A DNA stretch of 9,178 nucleotides from Candidatus Kuenenia stuttgartensis (GCA_943330835.2 CALQJH020000060.1:1-9178); one strand, 5' to 3'. Shown: positions 1-7,736, counted from the first letter of the stretch. Numbers and translations: made by a program. The notes: generated by a model from the sequence alone, not told the origin.

Positions 1-56
1 AATTGTAAATATTTTTTTCATAAAAAAAATTTTCGGTTATGCTTTGTGTTTTTTAA

Positions 57-98
57 AACGATAATGAGGCTACTATTTTACGTAGCCTCATTATCGTT
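57..98 (-). terminator. Hairpin terminator of the receptor/DUF5689 operon
   Basis: A perfect 17-bp inverted repeat, with arms at 57-73 and 82-98 and an 8-nt loop, begins 20 bp past the stop codon of the DUF5689 gene. Read on the minus strand, the descending arm ends in GTT and runs on as TT before turning A-rich. The U tract is therefore only four residues, shorter than in a textbook intrinsic terminator, but the stem is long and has a GC-containing core. On the plus strand the U tract is poorer still, so the minus-strand operon is the more likely user. Positions 1-56 are AT-rich with no gene visible. Confidence 0.7.
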
Positions 99-118
99 AG
101 TTAATTATTTCATTTTAA

Positions 119-1933
119 TTATTGAAAGTCAGTTGTATTCCGAATAAGAAATTCTTTAGTTGAAGTGAAATACGACTTGATATATCCAGTCCAGTTTTTT
201 GGACCAGCAGGCAATGCCGTTGCACTGAATAAAGCAGTTGCAGATGTGTAAAGGACAATATTTGCAGTAGCATCAGTTAATGTCATATTGCCAGAAAAAG
301 TTGCACCACCCGAAGCCGTAGCATTAAGCACTTTAACTAAAACCAATTCAAGATTTGAAGGGCTGCCTAAAGCTGCAGATAAAGATGTGTTTAATTCAGC
401 AATTGTTTTTACTAATGGGGTAACTATTCTTCCTGTTGCAACAGGAGTTGGCTTAACAGTTCCGAAAGTTGTTTTTATTTCTAAAGAACCTCTATAATTT
501 AATAGAGAATCGTTAGTGATATCTAAAACTATAGAATCACCAATATTATAAGTAATGGTTCCGCCAAAATAAATAGTTATCCCAGCGTTACTTCCATCCT
601 GGATAATAACTGCACCCGTTGAAATATTCTTATTTACAGCGTCAGATGTTACCACACCCGTAATGGTAGTTGAATTCGTTATTTTAAGATCAGCTCCCTG
701 GTACAAAGCACGAACCGAAGCAATACTTGCAGGACCAGCAGGCGCTGTAGTTGTAACACTTCCTGAACATGCAATGGTTTGATTAGTAGTGCCAGTTGAA
801 GATAAAACGATATTGCCGTTGTAAGTATTTTGTGACAATCCAGCAGCTAATCTTACATAAATAATAGTAGGAGCAACACTTCCTGAAACTTGTGTAAGCG
901 TAAGTGCATTGGTAAATCCAGAACCTGATGTTGTAGATATTTCGTAATTAGCAGGTGCTGTAATGGAGATATCTGCCGTAAGTGGATTCCCAGAAGCTGT
1001 AAAAGTTTTTTCAGCAGAAGGACCACCATTAGCAATTAAATAATTAAAGCCTGACAAATTATTTGATGATACAGAAATATTTGACGCTGGTAACTGACCA
1101 CAACGGGGATTAGTAAATTTAACGTCTGATGTATCCCGAATGATTAATTGTTTTGTAGCTGTTCCTGTGAATGATTTGTACACAGTGTAAATCGCAGCTA
1201 TACTGCCGTTCCCTTTTGGTAAACGAACTCCGGTAAAATTTGCATAAGCGCTAGAACGCACAATAACCGGCGTTGTATTTCCACAACCTTTTACAATGTT
1301 GCGATTTTGAGTACTTCTGTATGCTGAAGTATCTGAATAAGTATTTGCAGTATCTGTAAACTCATAGTCCTCCAACTGGATAAGTGAATTTATATATCTG
1401 TCACTCAATCCTGAACCAAGTTGAGATAAAGTAACTGTCATTGGCACAACAGGATTATTTAATGAGGCACCAATTAAATAATTTGAAATGGAAGCACCTG
1501 GTATACCTTGAAGTGAGGCAACTCCTCCTACAACTGATTTTATGCCCAACTGCATTGTTCCATAATAATCGCTAAGTGTTAACCCTTTACATTTTACGTA
1601 CACTTTTCTTCCCACAGGATAACTTGCGTAAAGACCAGTTGCATCTATTTGCAATTGAATAGATCCTGTTGAATCTTGTATAAAAAGTTGCTTGTAAAAG
1701 TTTCCACTTTTATCATTTGCAACTACAATACCAGAAATGATAACATCTTGAGAAATTAAATCAAGACTTGAAGGTACTGTATGGTAAGTTTTCAGATTCT
1801 GTATAGTGACATTAGCTGTAATATTCGGATCGGAAGGCGCTGGGGGCGCATCAAACGATTTATTACAAGCAGTAAAAGTTGTTATGGCAGCTACTAAAAT
1901 CACTGCTAAAAACATTTGTTGGATTTTCTTCAT
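119..1933 (-). CDS. DUF5689-type surface lipoprotein with two OB-like modules
   Basis: The 604-residue product starts with a lysine-rich, hydrophobic signal peptide ending in a lipobox, FTAC, with the lipidated cysteine at residue 23 (CNK follows). It should be an outer-membrane lipoprotein, probably surface exposed. Three regions are visible. A DUF5689-like module at about 40-272 ends in IIRDTSDVKF. An Ig/BACON-like beta module at about 285-392 (ISVSSNNLSGF start, IACSGSV end) is of a type common in Bacteroidota secreted proteins. A second DUF5689-like module at about 400-603 ends in a matching LIRNTTDF. The repeated terminal motif suggests an internal duplication around the Ig-like insert. 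DUF5689 proteins are often encoded beside TonB receptors or fused to extracellular nucleases; that is recalled family knowledge. The gene lies 39 bp behind the receptor gene and is presumably cotranscribed with it. The start is chosen because the signal peptide begins there; the leader is A-rich with no Shine-Dalgarno sequence. The ligand is unknown. Confidence 0.82.
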   Translation of the reverse strand: MKKIQQMFLAVILVAAITTFTACNKSFDAPPAPSDPNITANVTIQNLKTYHTVPSSLDLISQDVIISGIVVANDKSGNFYKQLFIQDSTGSIQLQIDATGLYASYPVGRKVYVKCKGLTLSDYYGTMQLGIKSVVGGVASLQGIPGASISNYLIGASLNNPVVPMTVTLSQLGSGLSDRYINSLIQLEDYEFTDTANTYSDTSAYRSTQNRNIVKGCGNTTPVIVRSSAYANFTGVRLPKGNGSIAAIYTVYKSFTGTATKQLIIRDTSDVKFTNPRCGQLPASNISVSSNNLSGFNYLIANGGPSAEKTFTASGNPLTADISITAPANYEISTTSGSGFTNALTLTQVSGSVAPTIIYVRLAAGLSQNTYNGNIVLSSTGTTNQTIACSGSVTTTAPAGPASIASVRALYQGADLKITNSTTITGVVTSDAVNKNISTGAVIIQDGSNAGITIYFGGTITYNIGDSIVLDITNDSLLNYRGSLEIKTTFGTVKPTPVATGRIVTPLVKTIAELNTSLSAALGSPSNLELVLVKVLNATASGGATFSGNMTLTDATANIVLYTSATALFSATALPAGPKNWTGYIKSYFTSTKEFLIRNTTDFQ

Positions 1934-1972
1934 GTTGTTTATTTTAAAAAGTTGTTTTTTTATTTTTTATCA

Positions 1973-4558
1973 TTAAAACCTTAATGCGATACTTGCTGAG
2001 AAATTAGTTCCGTAAGCATAAAATTTCTTAGCAGGGAATTTATCAATATTTTTCTCTGCATAGTCAAATCTCAATTGCTCATAACCACCTGATACAATAT
2101 TGGTATTATTAAGCAAATTACTTACGCCTACATTAAACACTAAAAAAGTTCTCTTTCCCAATGATTTGTAACGCTTGTTCATCAACCATGAATATCCTCC
2201 GAAAAAATCGACAGTATATTGAGGTTTTAATTTTTGTTGATCAATAATATTATTCCACAAAGAAGATGTAGGATCAACACCATTTACGGCATTTTCAGTT
2301 CTGCGAACAGGATTAAAATCCAACCACATATCATCAAAGTAATTGAAATTAAGATTCACGTACCAATATTTAGGTGAGCGGTAATTCAATCCGATGTTGT
2401 AAGCCTGTTGAGGTGTTGGTATATTGTAATTTGCAGAATAAATAGTTTTGTTTTGTTCAATAATACTAGAGCTGTTATCAACAGTTACTGTCGCAATTTG
2501 GCGTGTTTCATATTTGAATTCCCCAATTCCAGCCGCCGCATTAACAGTAAGGCCTTTGTATAAAATAACTTCAGCACCCAATTCAACGCCTTGATGTTTT
2601 TTGCCAATATTACTCAATGCGTAATTAACCACCGTTCTTAATTGATCATTGTAGAAAGTCAATACATTAGTTTGATTGGTAAATTTAGTGCAATAGTATG
2701 TAGCTCTGAATTTTACAGTTGGAGCAATCAAAGCATAACCTCCTTCAAAAGAGGCGATGTGTTCGCTTCTTAAATTATCCTGAACATCATTTCTTGTTCT
2801 TGGAGACAAATAAGCGTTGTCAAAATAAGGTGCTCTTGTTTCGTAACGAGCATTCATAAATATATAATTCATTTTTGCTACTTTGGAACTAAACCCTGAT
2901 TTTACAGCGTAGTTATAAAATTCATGCTCAGCAGATTTTCCATAAGAATTATCCAAAAACAGCCCAGACTTATTATATCCGGTTCTTGAGAAATTAGTAT
3001 AAGAATTTTCAGCCCCAATAAAGAAATCAACACCATGTAATTTTACATTTGTTTGAACCCATCCTGTTGCTTTTTGTATTTTAATTTCATAATTGTACCC
3101 ATAATTATCCCCTACTTTCAACACACGATTAGGATTATTAACATCATTCTGTCCTGCTAAAGGGTTTGAAGGAAAATCTCTTTCTGCAAACTGATTTAAA
3201 TCTACATAATAATCTCCGCCTAATAAATCATTTACTTTTTTATAATAATGATTAGTCTGGCTTTCGTAACTCAATCCTGCTGTAAGGCTGATATGGTTAT
3301 TGATTTCTGCATTGAAAGTTGTATTGAAATTGAATTTATTAGTATGCGTTACAGTTTCCTGAAGAATATATAAAGATCTTCTTCCAGTGTAACTGCTATC
3401 AGCCACTCCATTTACATTCTGCATTGTTTCATAATTTCCGTAATTGGCATTATATAATCCATCCCAATTGATTTGCCTTCTGTTTACATCATTTAAGAAA
3501 GCATTTGTAATCTGTGCTCTTAATGTAGGGTCTTCCTGATAGCTGGGTAGATAACGATAATAATCCGGACGAGGATCAGGAGCATTGTACCAATCAAGAC
3601 CGGTAAGGCTTCTGTCACCGACCATGTAAGACATTGCTGATAATAAGGTTGTCTTAGGATTTATTTTCCATTCGTGTGTCAATATAGCAATTGGCTGGAA
3701 AGTTTTAGCTACACTTGCATTTCTTTTTTTGCCATTTTGATAACCCCAGTATGGATTATAGAAATTAGTTCCGGCTAAATTCAACATTTCCTGAACAGAA
3801 GCACCTTGACGTCCATTTTCAGTTGGAGTAGCAAATACAACCAATGAAAGCAAGTGACTTTCATTTATTTTCTTGTCAATTCCAAGATATCCAGACCAAC
3901 CATCATAATAAGTTCCATCAGTAAACCCTTCGTCTGCCCATCTACGTGATGCAGAAAAACTTAATGCCCATCCATTAGGAGTAAATCCTGTTGAACGGGT
4001 ATAGTTGAAACGATGAACATAGTTTCTATTTGACAAAGAATAGCCGATACTCGTTTGTTTACGTTGTTTTGAAGCTCTTGAATCAATATTTGTTGCACCA
4101 CCAATTGATCCAAACCCAAATTTATTAGATTGAAGACCATATGCATTTTGTCTGTTACGCAGTACATCATTTAATCCACCCCACAAGCCAAAAGGTGTGA
4201 AGCCATTATCTAGATTTTCCATTGATGCCCCATTCATGTAGGTGCTGTTTAAATCCGCATCATATCCTCTTGTACGAAAACGTACCACATTAAAATTAAA
4301 TGCAGCAGCGCTGTTGAAGGGATTCCTGCCAATATTTAACTGACCTGAGATATTTTGGGCACTTCCATCCTGGTCGTCATTTTCATCCAAAGAAACAATG
4401 GGAATATTGTCAAGCAAATTTTCTTTTCCATCTTCAGTGATGGTTGTATCAAGGATTGTTGAAGGTGTCTGGGAATTGGTTTTTTCTTGTGCGAAAGAAG
4501 AAGTAGAAATCCCCATTGCGAAAAGAAACCCGAGGAAGCCAAATTTGTAAGTAGTCAT
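1973..4558 (-). CDS. TonB-dependent outer-membrane receptor
   Basis: This is an 861-residue outer-membrane receptor expected to import a ligand using TonB energy. I place the start at the ATG at 4558, because the signal peptide (TTYKFGFLGFLFAMG core, cleavage after SFA, residue 23) begins there. A longer reading from a TTG at 4585 adds nine residues ahead of that signal and is unlikely. The plug spans about 50-158 and closes with the typical GxxGGATNI motif at about 150-158. The rest is beta-barrel, rich in alternating aromatic strands, and ends in IALRF with the C-terminal phenylalanine used for barrel insertion. Many Bacteroidota receptors carry an N-terminal CarboxypepD_reg-like domain; none is visible here, only a short acidic linker (SLDENDDQD). 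No SusD-type partner is present; the DUF5689 lipoprotein downstream takes that genomic position. The substrate cannot be read from the sequence. The neighbouring divergent S1/P1 nuclease makes nucleotides or phosphate-containing compounds a possibility. Confidence 0.9.
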   Translation of the reverse strand: MTTYKFGFLGFLFAMGISTSSFAQEKTNSQTPSTILDTTITEDGKENLLDNIPIVSLDENDDQDGSAQNISGQLNIGRNPFNSAAAFNFNVVRFRTRGYDADLNSTYMNGASMENLDNGFTPFGLWGGLNDVLRNRQNAYGLQSNKFGFGSIGGATNIDSRASKQRKQTSIGYSLSNRNYVHRFNYTRSTGFTPNGWALSFSASRRWADEGFTDGTYYDGWSGYLGIDKKINESHLLSLVVFATPTENGRQGASVQEMLNLAGTNFYNPYWGYQNGKKRNASVAKTFQPIAILTHEWKINPKTTLLSAMSYMVGDRSLTGLDWYNAPDPRPDYYRYLPSYQEDPTLRAQITNAFLNDVNRRQINWDGLYNANYGNYETMQNVNGVADSSYTGRRSLYILQETVTHTNKFNFNTTFNAEINNHISLTAGLSYESQTNHYYKKVNDLLGGDYYVDLNQFAERDFPSNPLAGQNDVNNPNRVLKVGDNYGYNYEIKIQKATGWVQTNVKLHGVDFFIGAENSYTNFSRTGYNKSGLFLDNSYGKSAEHEFYNYAVKSGFSSKVAKMNYIFMNARYETRAPYFDNAYLSPRTRNDVQDNLRSEHIASFEGGYALIAPTVKFRATYYCTKFTNQTNVLTFYNDQLRTVVNYALSNIGKKHQGVELGAEVILYKGLTVNAAAGIGEFKYETRQIATVTVDNSSSIIEQNKTIYSANYNIPTPQQAYNIGLNYRSPKYWYVNLNFNYFDDMWLDFNPVRRTENAVNGVDPTSSLWNNIIDQQKLKPQYTVDFFGGYSWLMNKRYKSLGKRTFLVFNVGVSNLLNNTNIVSGGYEQLRFDYAEKNIDKFPAKKFYAYGTNFSASIALRF

Positions 4559-4582
4559 ATCTGGTGTTGAATAATGAGACCG

Positions 4583-4615
4583 CAAATTAAGGGAATTATT
4601 CCTGTAATTACCAAA
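4583..4615 (-). promoter_or_regulatory. Candidate Bacteroidota-type promoter of the receptor operon
   Basis: On the minus strand, TTTG (4612-4615) is followed after 21 bp by TTAATTTG (4583-4590). The second box matches the TAnnTTTG -7 consensus at all but the second position. The spacing is at the upper end of that seen in Bacteroidota promoters. It would give a leader of about 20 nt before the ATG at 4558. A dyad, GGAATTATTCC at 4592-4602, sits in the spacer and could be an operator. No transcript data back this. Confidence 0.35.
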
Positions 4616-4629
4616 AAAATAAACGACCG

Positions 4630-4644
4630 TTTGTTTTTAACAAA
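4630..4644. promoter_or_regulatory. 15-bp dyad in the divergent control region
   Basis: TTTGTT-TTT-AACAAA is a perfect six-base dyad with a 3-nt centre, between the receptor and the S1/P1 nuclease genes. It lies upstream of both genes and could bind a shared regulator. In AT-rich DNA a dyad of this size can arise by chance. A weak -7-like box for the nuclease, TAGCTTCG, is at 4686-4693, 16 nt before its ATG, but no convincing -33 partner is visible. Confidence 0.25.
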
Positions 4645-4709
4645 TATTATTTATCCTGCATGTAAAAATATGGAGATAAAAATAGTAGCTTCGCACAAAT
4701 TAATTCAGC

Positions 4710-5504
4710 ATGAAAAAGCAAATTGTCTTATTGGTTCTGCCCATTTTTATACTATTGGGAAATGTTCAAACTGCACTGGCATGGGGTGCTACAGGTCATG
4801 CCTTGGTGGCTGAAATCGCCTTCCATTTTCTTGACGATTCTACACAAAAGATTGTAAAACAATACTTGGGAAACATGACCATCGAAGAAGCTGCCAATTG
4901 GATGGATAGTGAACGCAGCAATAGCTATTACAATTTCATGAGACCATGGCATTATTTAGACATTGATAAAGGTGAAAAATACAATACAGATTCCAAGAAG
5001 AGGGATATCTTGTCTGTTTTACATTCAGCAATTGTAGAACTAAGAGGATACAAAACCAACGATATGTCGAAAAAAGAAATAAAAAACAGGTTGCTCCTGA
5101 TTTTTCATTTAGCTGGAGATCTTCACCAACCTTTGCATACGGGATATGCAATTGATAAAGGAGGGAATACCATCCAAATTAGTTCCCCTTATGTTTCCGG
5201 AAATCTACATAGTATTTGGGATACCCAGATTTTGGAGTACAAAAGAATAAACCTTGATACCTGTCTAATGTATTACAACACGATGTCAAGTGGTGATATC
5301 GCTGAAATAAAAAAGATCAATGAGTTAAAATGGATGTACGAGTCTCGTTCTTATTTAGATAAAGTGTATAGTTTTGAAAACAATTATATGGATTTGAAAT
5401 ACATTGATAACAATATCTCCATTATAAAAAAACAATTAGTAATTGGAGGTCTTAGATTAGCCAGTATATTGACTGAAGTATTCAACCCATCCAATAAAGG
5501 TTAA
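4710..5504 (+). CDS. Secreted S1/P1-family zinc nuclease
   Basis: This 264-residue protein belongs to the S1/P1 nuclease family. These are trinuclear zinc enzymes that cut single-stranded DNA and RNA and remove 3'-phosphates from nucleotides. A signal peptide (KKQIVLLVLPIFILL core) is cut after A24, which leaves W25 as the mature N-terminus; family enzymes use this residue's free amino group as a zinc ligand. The remaining ligands follow with near-canonical spacing: H30 in WGATGH, D66 in NWMD, H81 in WHYLD, H133/D137/H143 in HLAGDLHQPLH, and H167/D171 in GNLHSIWD. All nine positions are filled, so the enzyme should be active. At about 240 mature residues it is close to the usual length. It would act in the periplasm or outside the cell. 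It is divergent from the receptor/DUF5689 operon (151 bp between starts) and convergent with the exonuclease gene, sharing a TTAA at the stops. No Shine-Dalgarno sequence is visible, which is normal for this phylum. Confidence 0.93.
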   Translation: MKKQIVLLVLPIFILLGNVQTALAWGATGHALVAEIAFHFLDDSTQKIVKQYLGNMTIEEAANWMDSERSNSYYNFMRPWHYLDIDKGEKYNTDSKKRDILSVLHSAIVELRGYKTNDMSKKEIKNRLLLIFHLAGDLHQPLHTGYAIDKGGNTIQISSPYVSGNLHSIWDTQILEYKRINLDTCLMYYNTMSSGDIAEIKKINELKWMYESRSYLDKVYSFENNYMDLKYIDNNISIIKKQLVIGGLRLASILTEVFNPSNKG

Positions 5505-6241
5505 GTTGATTTCATCTCTTCGATAATAATTTTTTCCGGGTTCATGATTTTTTGATTATCAAAGCGAAGTAAAATATTCGCAGTGGTAATCACATCCTTA
5601 GAACAGTACTGTGCGATTCTTAATAGGTTGATTTCATGTTGAATAGGATTTGTTTCCCAGTATAATGGACCAACCATACTTCCGTCTATATCATCCTTTG
5701 AAGACGGGACTTTCATCACATTGGCCAAAAGTTTTAATGAAGTGTAATTTTTGTAATCCCCAAATCGCCAATACTGAAAAGTATCAATTATATTAGTCTC
5801 CCATGGTTTCATTTTTTGAAAATCAAGATATTCTGGTAGTTGTAAGTTGTTTGCTATTAATCTTCTGCAGATAAATGGAATATCAAACTCCTTAATATTA
5901 TGGCCTGCAAAAATCCAGTTGGGATTAAGGCTGTTTATTTTTTTTAGCTCATACAAAAAGTCAGTCAAAATAGATTTCTCATCCGAACCAAATAAAGACT
6001 TAATCCTGAACACTTGATGTTCTGGTTGATCAAACCAGCCCATACTGATGCATACGATTTTAGAAAACTCTGCCATTACCCCTGCCCGTGAGTTATAGAG
6101 TTCGGATACCGTATTCCCATTGGTTAGTGTTTTGGATACTTTTTCAATCCACAACTCCTGCCAGATAAATTCCATTTCATCAAATGATGGATAAGCTGAG
6201 GCCGTTTCAATGTCTATGACAATAAGATCTGCTGTTTTCAT
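5501..6241 (-). CDS. PolB-like DEDDy 3'-5' exonuclease
   Basis: The 246-residue protein has the three motifs of a DEDDy-type 3'-5' exonuclease. Exo I is IDIET with D10 and E12; Exo II is GHNIKEFDIPF with D120; Exo III is YCSKDV with Y212 and D216. The overall pattern, including the FQYWRFGDYKNYTSLKLLA stretch at about 155-173, fits the stand-alone PolB-exonuclease-like family (Pfam DNA_pol_B_exo2). Such proteins remove nucleotides from 3' ends using two metal ions and are assumed to act in DNA repair or maintenance. There is no signal peptide, so it is cytoplasmic, and no polymerase domain. The start is supported by Exo I lying only ten residues in, as is usual for the family. Its stop overlaps that of the S1/P1 nuclease on the opposite strand. 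The two neighbouring nucleases work in different compartments and are probably unrelated in function. Confidence 0.88.
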   Translation of the reverse strand: MKTADLIVIDIETASAYPSFDEMEFIWQELWIEKVSKTLTNGNTVSELYNSRAGVMAEFSKIVCISMGWFDQPEHQVFRIKSLFGSDEKSILTDFLYELKKINSLNPNWIFAGHNIKEFDIPFICRRLIANNLQLPEYLDFQKMKPWETNIIDTFQYWRFGDYKNYTSLKLLANVMKVPSSKDDIDGSMVGPLYWETNPIQHEINLLRIAQYCSKDVITTANILLRFDNQKIMNPEKIIIEEMKST

Positions 6242-6276
6242 GTGTGTATATTTATTTTACATAATTGCCACATGTT

Positions 6277-6326
6277 ATGCCCTTAAATACTCATCCCGCT
6301 TGGTATGAGCTTGCTCTTATGGGCAT
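6277..6326. repeat. Interrupted inverted repeat upstream of the exonuclease gene
   Basis: ATGCCC (6277-6282) pairs with GGGCAT (6321-6326). Inside it, CTCAT (6290-6294) pairs with ATGAG (6305-6309) around a 10-nt loop, giving a two-part stem with an internal bulge. It ends 36 bp upstream of the exonuclease start. Its role, as an operator or a leader hairpin, cannot be decided; no T run follows on either strand. Confidence 0.4.
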
Positions 6327-6356
6327 TTTATGTGCTACTAATTAAATCAAAATGCA

Positions 6357-6391
6357 AAAGTGAAAAGTCAAAATTGTCGACTTTTTGCTTT
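6357..6391 (+). repeat. AT-rich hairpin followed by a T-rich tail
   Basis: AAAGTGAAAAGTC (6357-6369) pairs with GACTTTTTGCTTT (6379-6391) over 13 bp with two G-U wobbles and a 9-nt loop. It is followed by TTATTTTTTAC. The form resembles an intrinsic terminator for plus-strand transcription. However, no plus-strand gene ends nearby and the stem is weak, so it may only be low-complexity intergenic sequence. Confidence 0.3.
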
Positions 6392-6593
6392 TTATTTTTT
6401 ACTTTGAATAATCTTTATTTTCATTACCAGTTTTTGAACCAACTCTTATGGACATGCTAACTGTTTTCATTTTATACAAATCTCATTCAATGCATAAAAC
6501 AAAAAAGGGTTAATTAATCAATTTATTTATAGAAAAAAGACCATAACCCCGAGTGTTTTCACATTGACATTTTTCAATAAAATTTATATCGCT

Positions 6594-6608
6594 ATGGTTC
6601 GTACCACA
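6594..6608 (+). repeat. Solo copy of the TGGTTCGTACC repeat motif
   Basis: ATGGTTCGTACCACA is identical over 15 bases to 8780-8794, the leftmost site of the tandem array at the end of the window, and has the same orientation. The 11-mer TGGTTCGTACC is not repeated here as a doublet. The copy lies 46 bp upstream of the -7 box of the hydrolase gene, where a bound protein could affect transcription. Confidence 0.6.
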
Positions 6609-6651
6609 TTAATAAATTGACCTAACCGCCATTTCAACAACAAGTTTGATA

Positions 6652-6659
6652 TAACTTTG
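6652..6659 (+). promoter_or_regulatory. -7 box of the hydrolase gene
   Basis: TAACTTTG matches the Bacteroidota -7 consensus TAnnTTTG exactly and lies 23 bp before the ATG at 6683, leaving a short A-rich leader. The -33 element is not clear: TTTC at 6632-6635 is the nearest candidate, with a spacer of 16 bp, shorter than usual. Confidence 0.45.
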
Positions 6660-6682
6660 TTACCCATAAAAAAGAAAAACGC

Positions 6683-7636
6683 ATGAACAAGCATATCACA
6701 TTTTCACTTTTATTATTTATTTTAAATACAACTTCTTTTGCCCTTCAGCAAACTGATACCAACCATATTGAAACTGCTGCGATACTTGAGACTGCAACAG
6801 GGAAAATTTTTGGAACGATAACAACAGCAGTTTCCTTTACCAAGGGGCCTGTTGTATTGATTATTGCGGGCTCCGGCCCTACAGACAGAAACGGGAATAA
6901 CCCAAGGATGAAAAATAATAGTTTGCAACAACTGGCTTCTGCCCTTGCAGCATCAGGAATTTCATCATTAAGATATGATAAAAGAGGCATTGCAGAAAGC
7001 GCATCATCAATGGGCAAAGAAGCCGATTTGAGATTTGATGATTATGTAAATGATGTACGCAACTGGATCAGTTTTTTAAAAGCAGATAAAAGATTTACGA
7101 AAATTATTGTTGCTGGTCATAGCGAAGGTTCGTTAATTGGAATGATTGCATCAAATGGAAAGGCCGATAAATTTATTTCAATTGCAGGAGCAGGAAAACC
7201 TGCCGAAGAATTAATAAGAGAGCAATTAGACAAGCAACCCGATCAGGTTAAAGATATTGCGTTCCCAATTTTAGACAGCATTATTGCAGGCCATCCCGTT
7301 AGTGATGTAAACCCAATGCTGGCGTCACTTTTCAGGCCTAGTGTACAACCTTATCTAATCAGTTGGTTTAAATATAATCCTCAAACTGAAATCGCTAAAT
7401 TAAAAATTCCGGTTTTAATTTTACAGGGCGACAATGATATTCAGGTTTCTGAAGACGATGCTGAGTTGTTATCAAAAGCAAATAAAGATTTCAAAAAAGA
7501 AATCATCAAAAACATGAACCATGTTTTAAAAATTGTTGCTGATGACAGAGCCGAAAATGTAAAAAGTTATAGCAATCCATCGTTGCCAATTTCTGGGGAG
7601 TTAGTGGAACTGATTGTTTCGTTTGTAAGAAAATAA
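6683..7636 (+). CDS. Secreted alpha/beta-hydrolase, probable esterase
   Basis: The 317-residue product is an exported serine hydrolase of the alpha/beta fold. A signal peptide covers about residues 1-20 (TFSLLLFIL core, cleavage after SFA). The oxyanion-hole region reads IIAGSGPTDRNGNN at 60-73, the form seen in GSGPxDR esterase-like members. The nucleophile elbow is GHSEG at 145-149 with S147. The acid is most likely D252 in LQGDNDIQV, and the histidine is H280 in NMNHVLK. All triad residues are present and the length is normal, so the protein should be active. It would act in the periplasm or at the surface on small esters or related bonds; the substrate cannot be inferred. The gene stands alone, with an exact -7 box upstream and a convergent FISUMP gene downstream. 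No terminator hairpin is visible after the stop, only a T-rich run. Confidence 0.88.
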   Translation: MNKHITFSLLLFILNTTSFALQQTDTNHIETAAILETATGKIFGTITTAVSFTKGPVVLIIAGSGPTDRNGNNPRMKNNSLQQLASALAASGISSLRYDKRGIAESASSMGKEADLRFDDYVNDVRNWISFLKADKRFTKIIVAGHSEGSLIGMIASNGKADKFISIAGAGKPAEELIREQLDKQPDQVKDIAFPILDSIIAGHPVSDVNPMLASLFRPSVQPYLISWFKYNPQTEIAKLKIPVLILQGDNDIQVSEDDAELLSKANKDFKKEIIKNMNHVLKIVADDRAENVKSYSNPSLPISGELVELIVSFVRK

Positions 7637-7736
7637 GTATAGCCTTTTTTGTTTTGTATCTGTCCACTGTGCGTTCAGGAGAGGAGTTGGGGGTGAAGTT
7701 CTCGAAAATCAACCCTTCCGCAGTTTGCACGCCCTG
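7637..7736. other. Convergent spacer with a GC-richer segment
   Basis: This 100-bp gap lies between the hydrolase and FISUMP stop codons. It starts with T-rich sequence (GCCTTTTTTGTTTTG) and becomes clearly more G+C-rich from about 7660. The AGGAGAGGAGTTGGGGGTGA stretch at 7678-7697 resembles a GA/GGGGGT-type intergenic repeat I recall from Bacteroidota genomes. No convincing terminator hairpin was found. A minus-strand reading frame here has no family features and is probably not a gene. Confidence 0.4.

Larger units (their letters stand above)
6242..6682. other. AT-rich divergent intergenic region
   Basis: These 441 bp separate the divergent exonuclease and hydrolase genes. I see no credible small ORF or RNA gene. 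The region contains an interrupted inverted repeat (6277-6326), a second hairpin followed by T-rich sequence (6357-6391), and an imperfect direct repeat (CTCTTATGGGCAT at 6314-6326, CTCTTATGGACAT at 6443-6455). It also holds a 6-bp dyad GGGTTA/TAACCC (6507-6512 and 6544-6549), a solo repeat motif (6594-6608) and the hydrolase -7 box (6652-6659). No clear promoter was found for the exonuclease. Confidence 0.6.

Noticed and set aside
4559..4585. TTG-initiated nine-residue extension of the receptor
   Set aside because: The signal peptide starts at the ATG at 4558, and the extension overlaps the candidate -7 box.
4574..4813. Plus-strand 79-codon frame across the divergent region
   Set aside because: It overlaps the S1/P1 nuclease in another frame and has no family features.
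6357..6391. Definite intrinsic terminator
   Set aside because: No plus-strand gene ends upstream of it, and the stem is A/T-rich with wobble pairs.
7506..7730. Minus-strand 74-codon frame at the 3' end of the hydrolase
   Set aside because: It mostly overlaps the hydrolase on the opposite strand. The part in the spacer reads as G+C-rich intergenic repeat sequence and has no signal peptide or motif.
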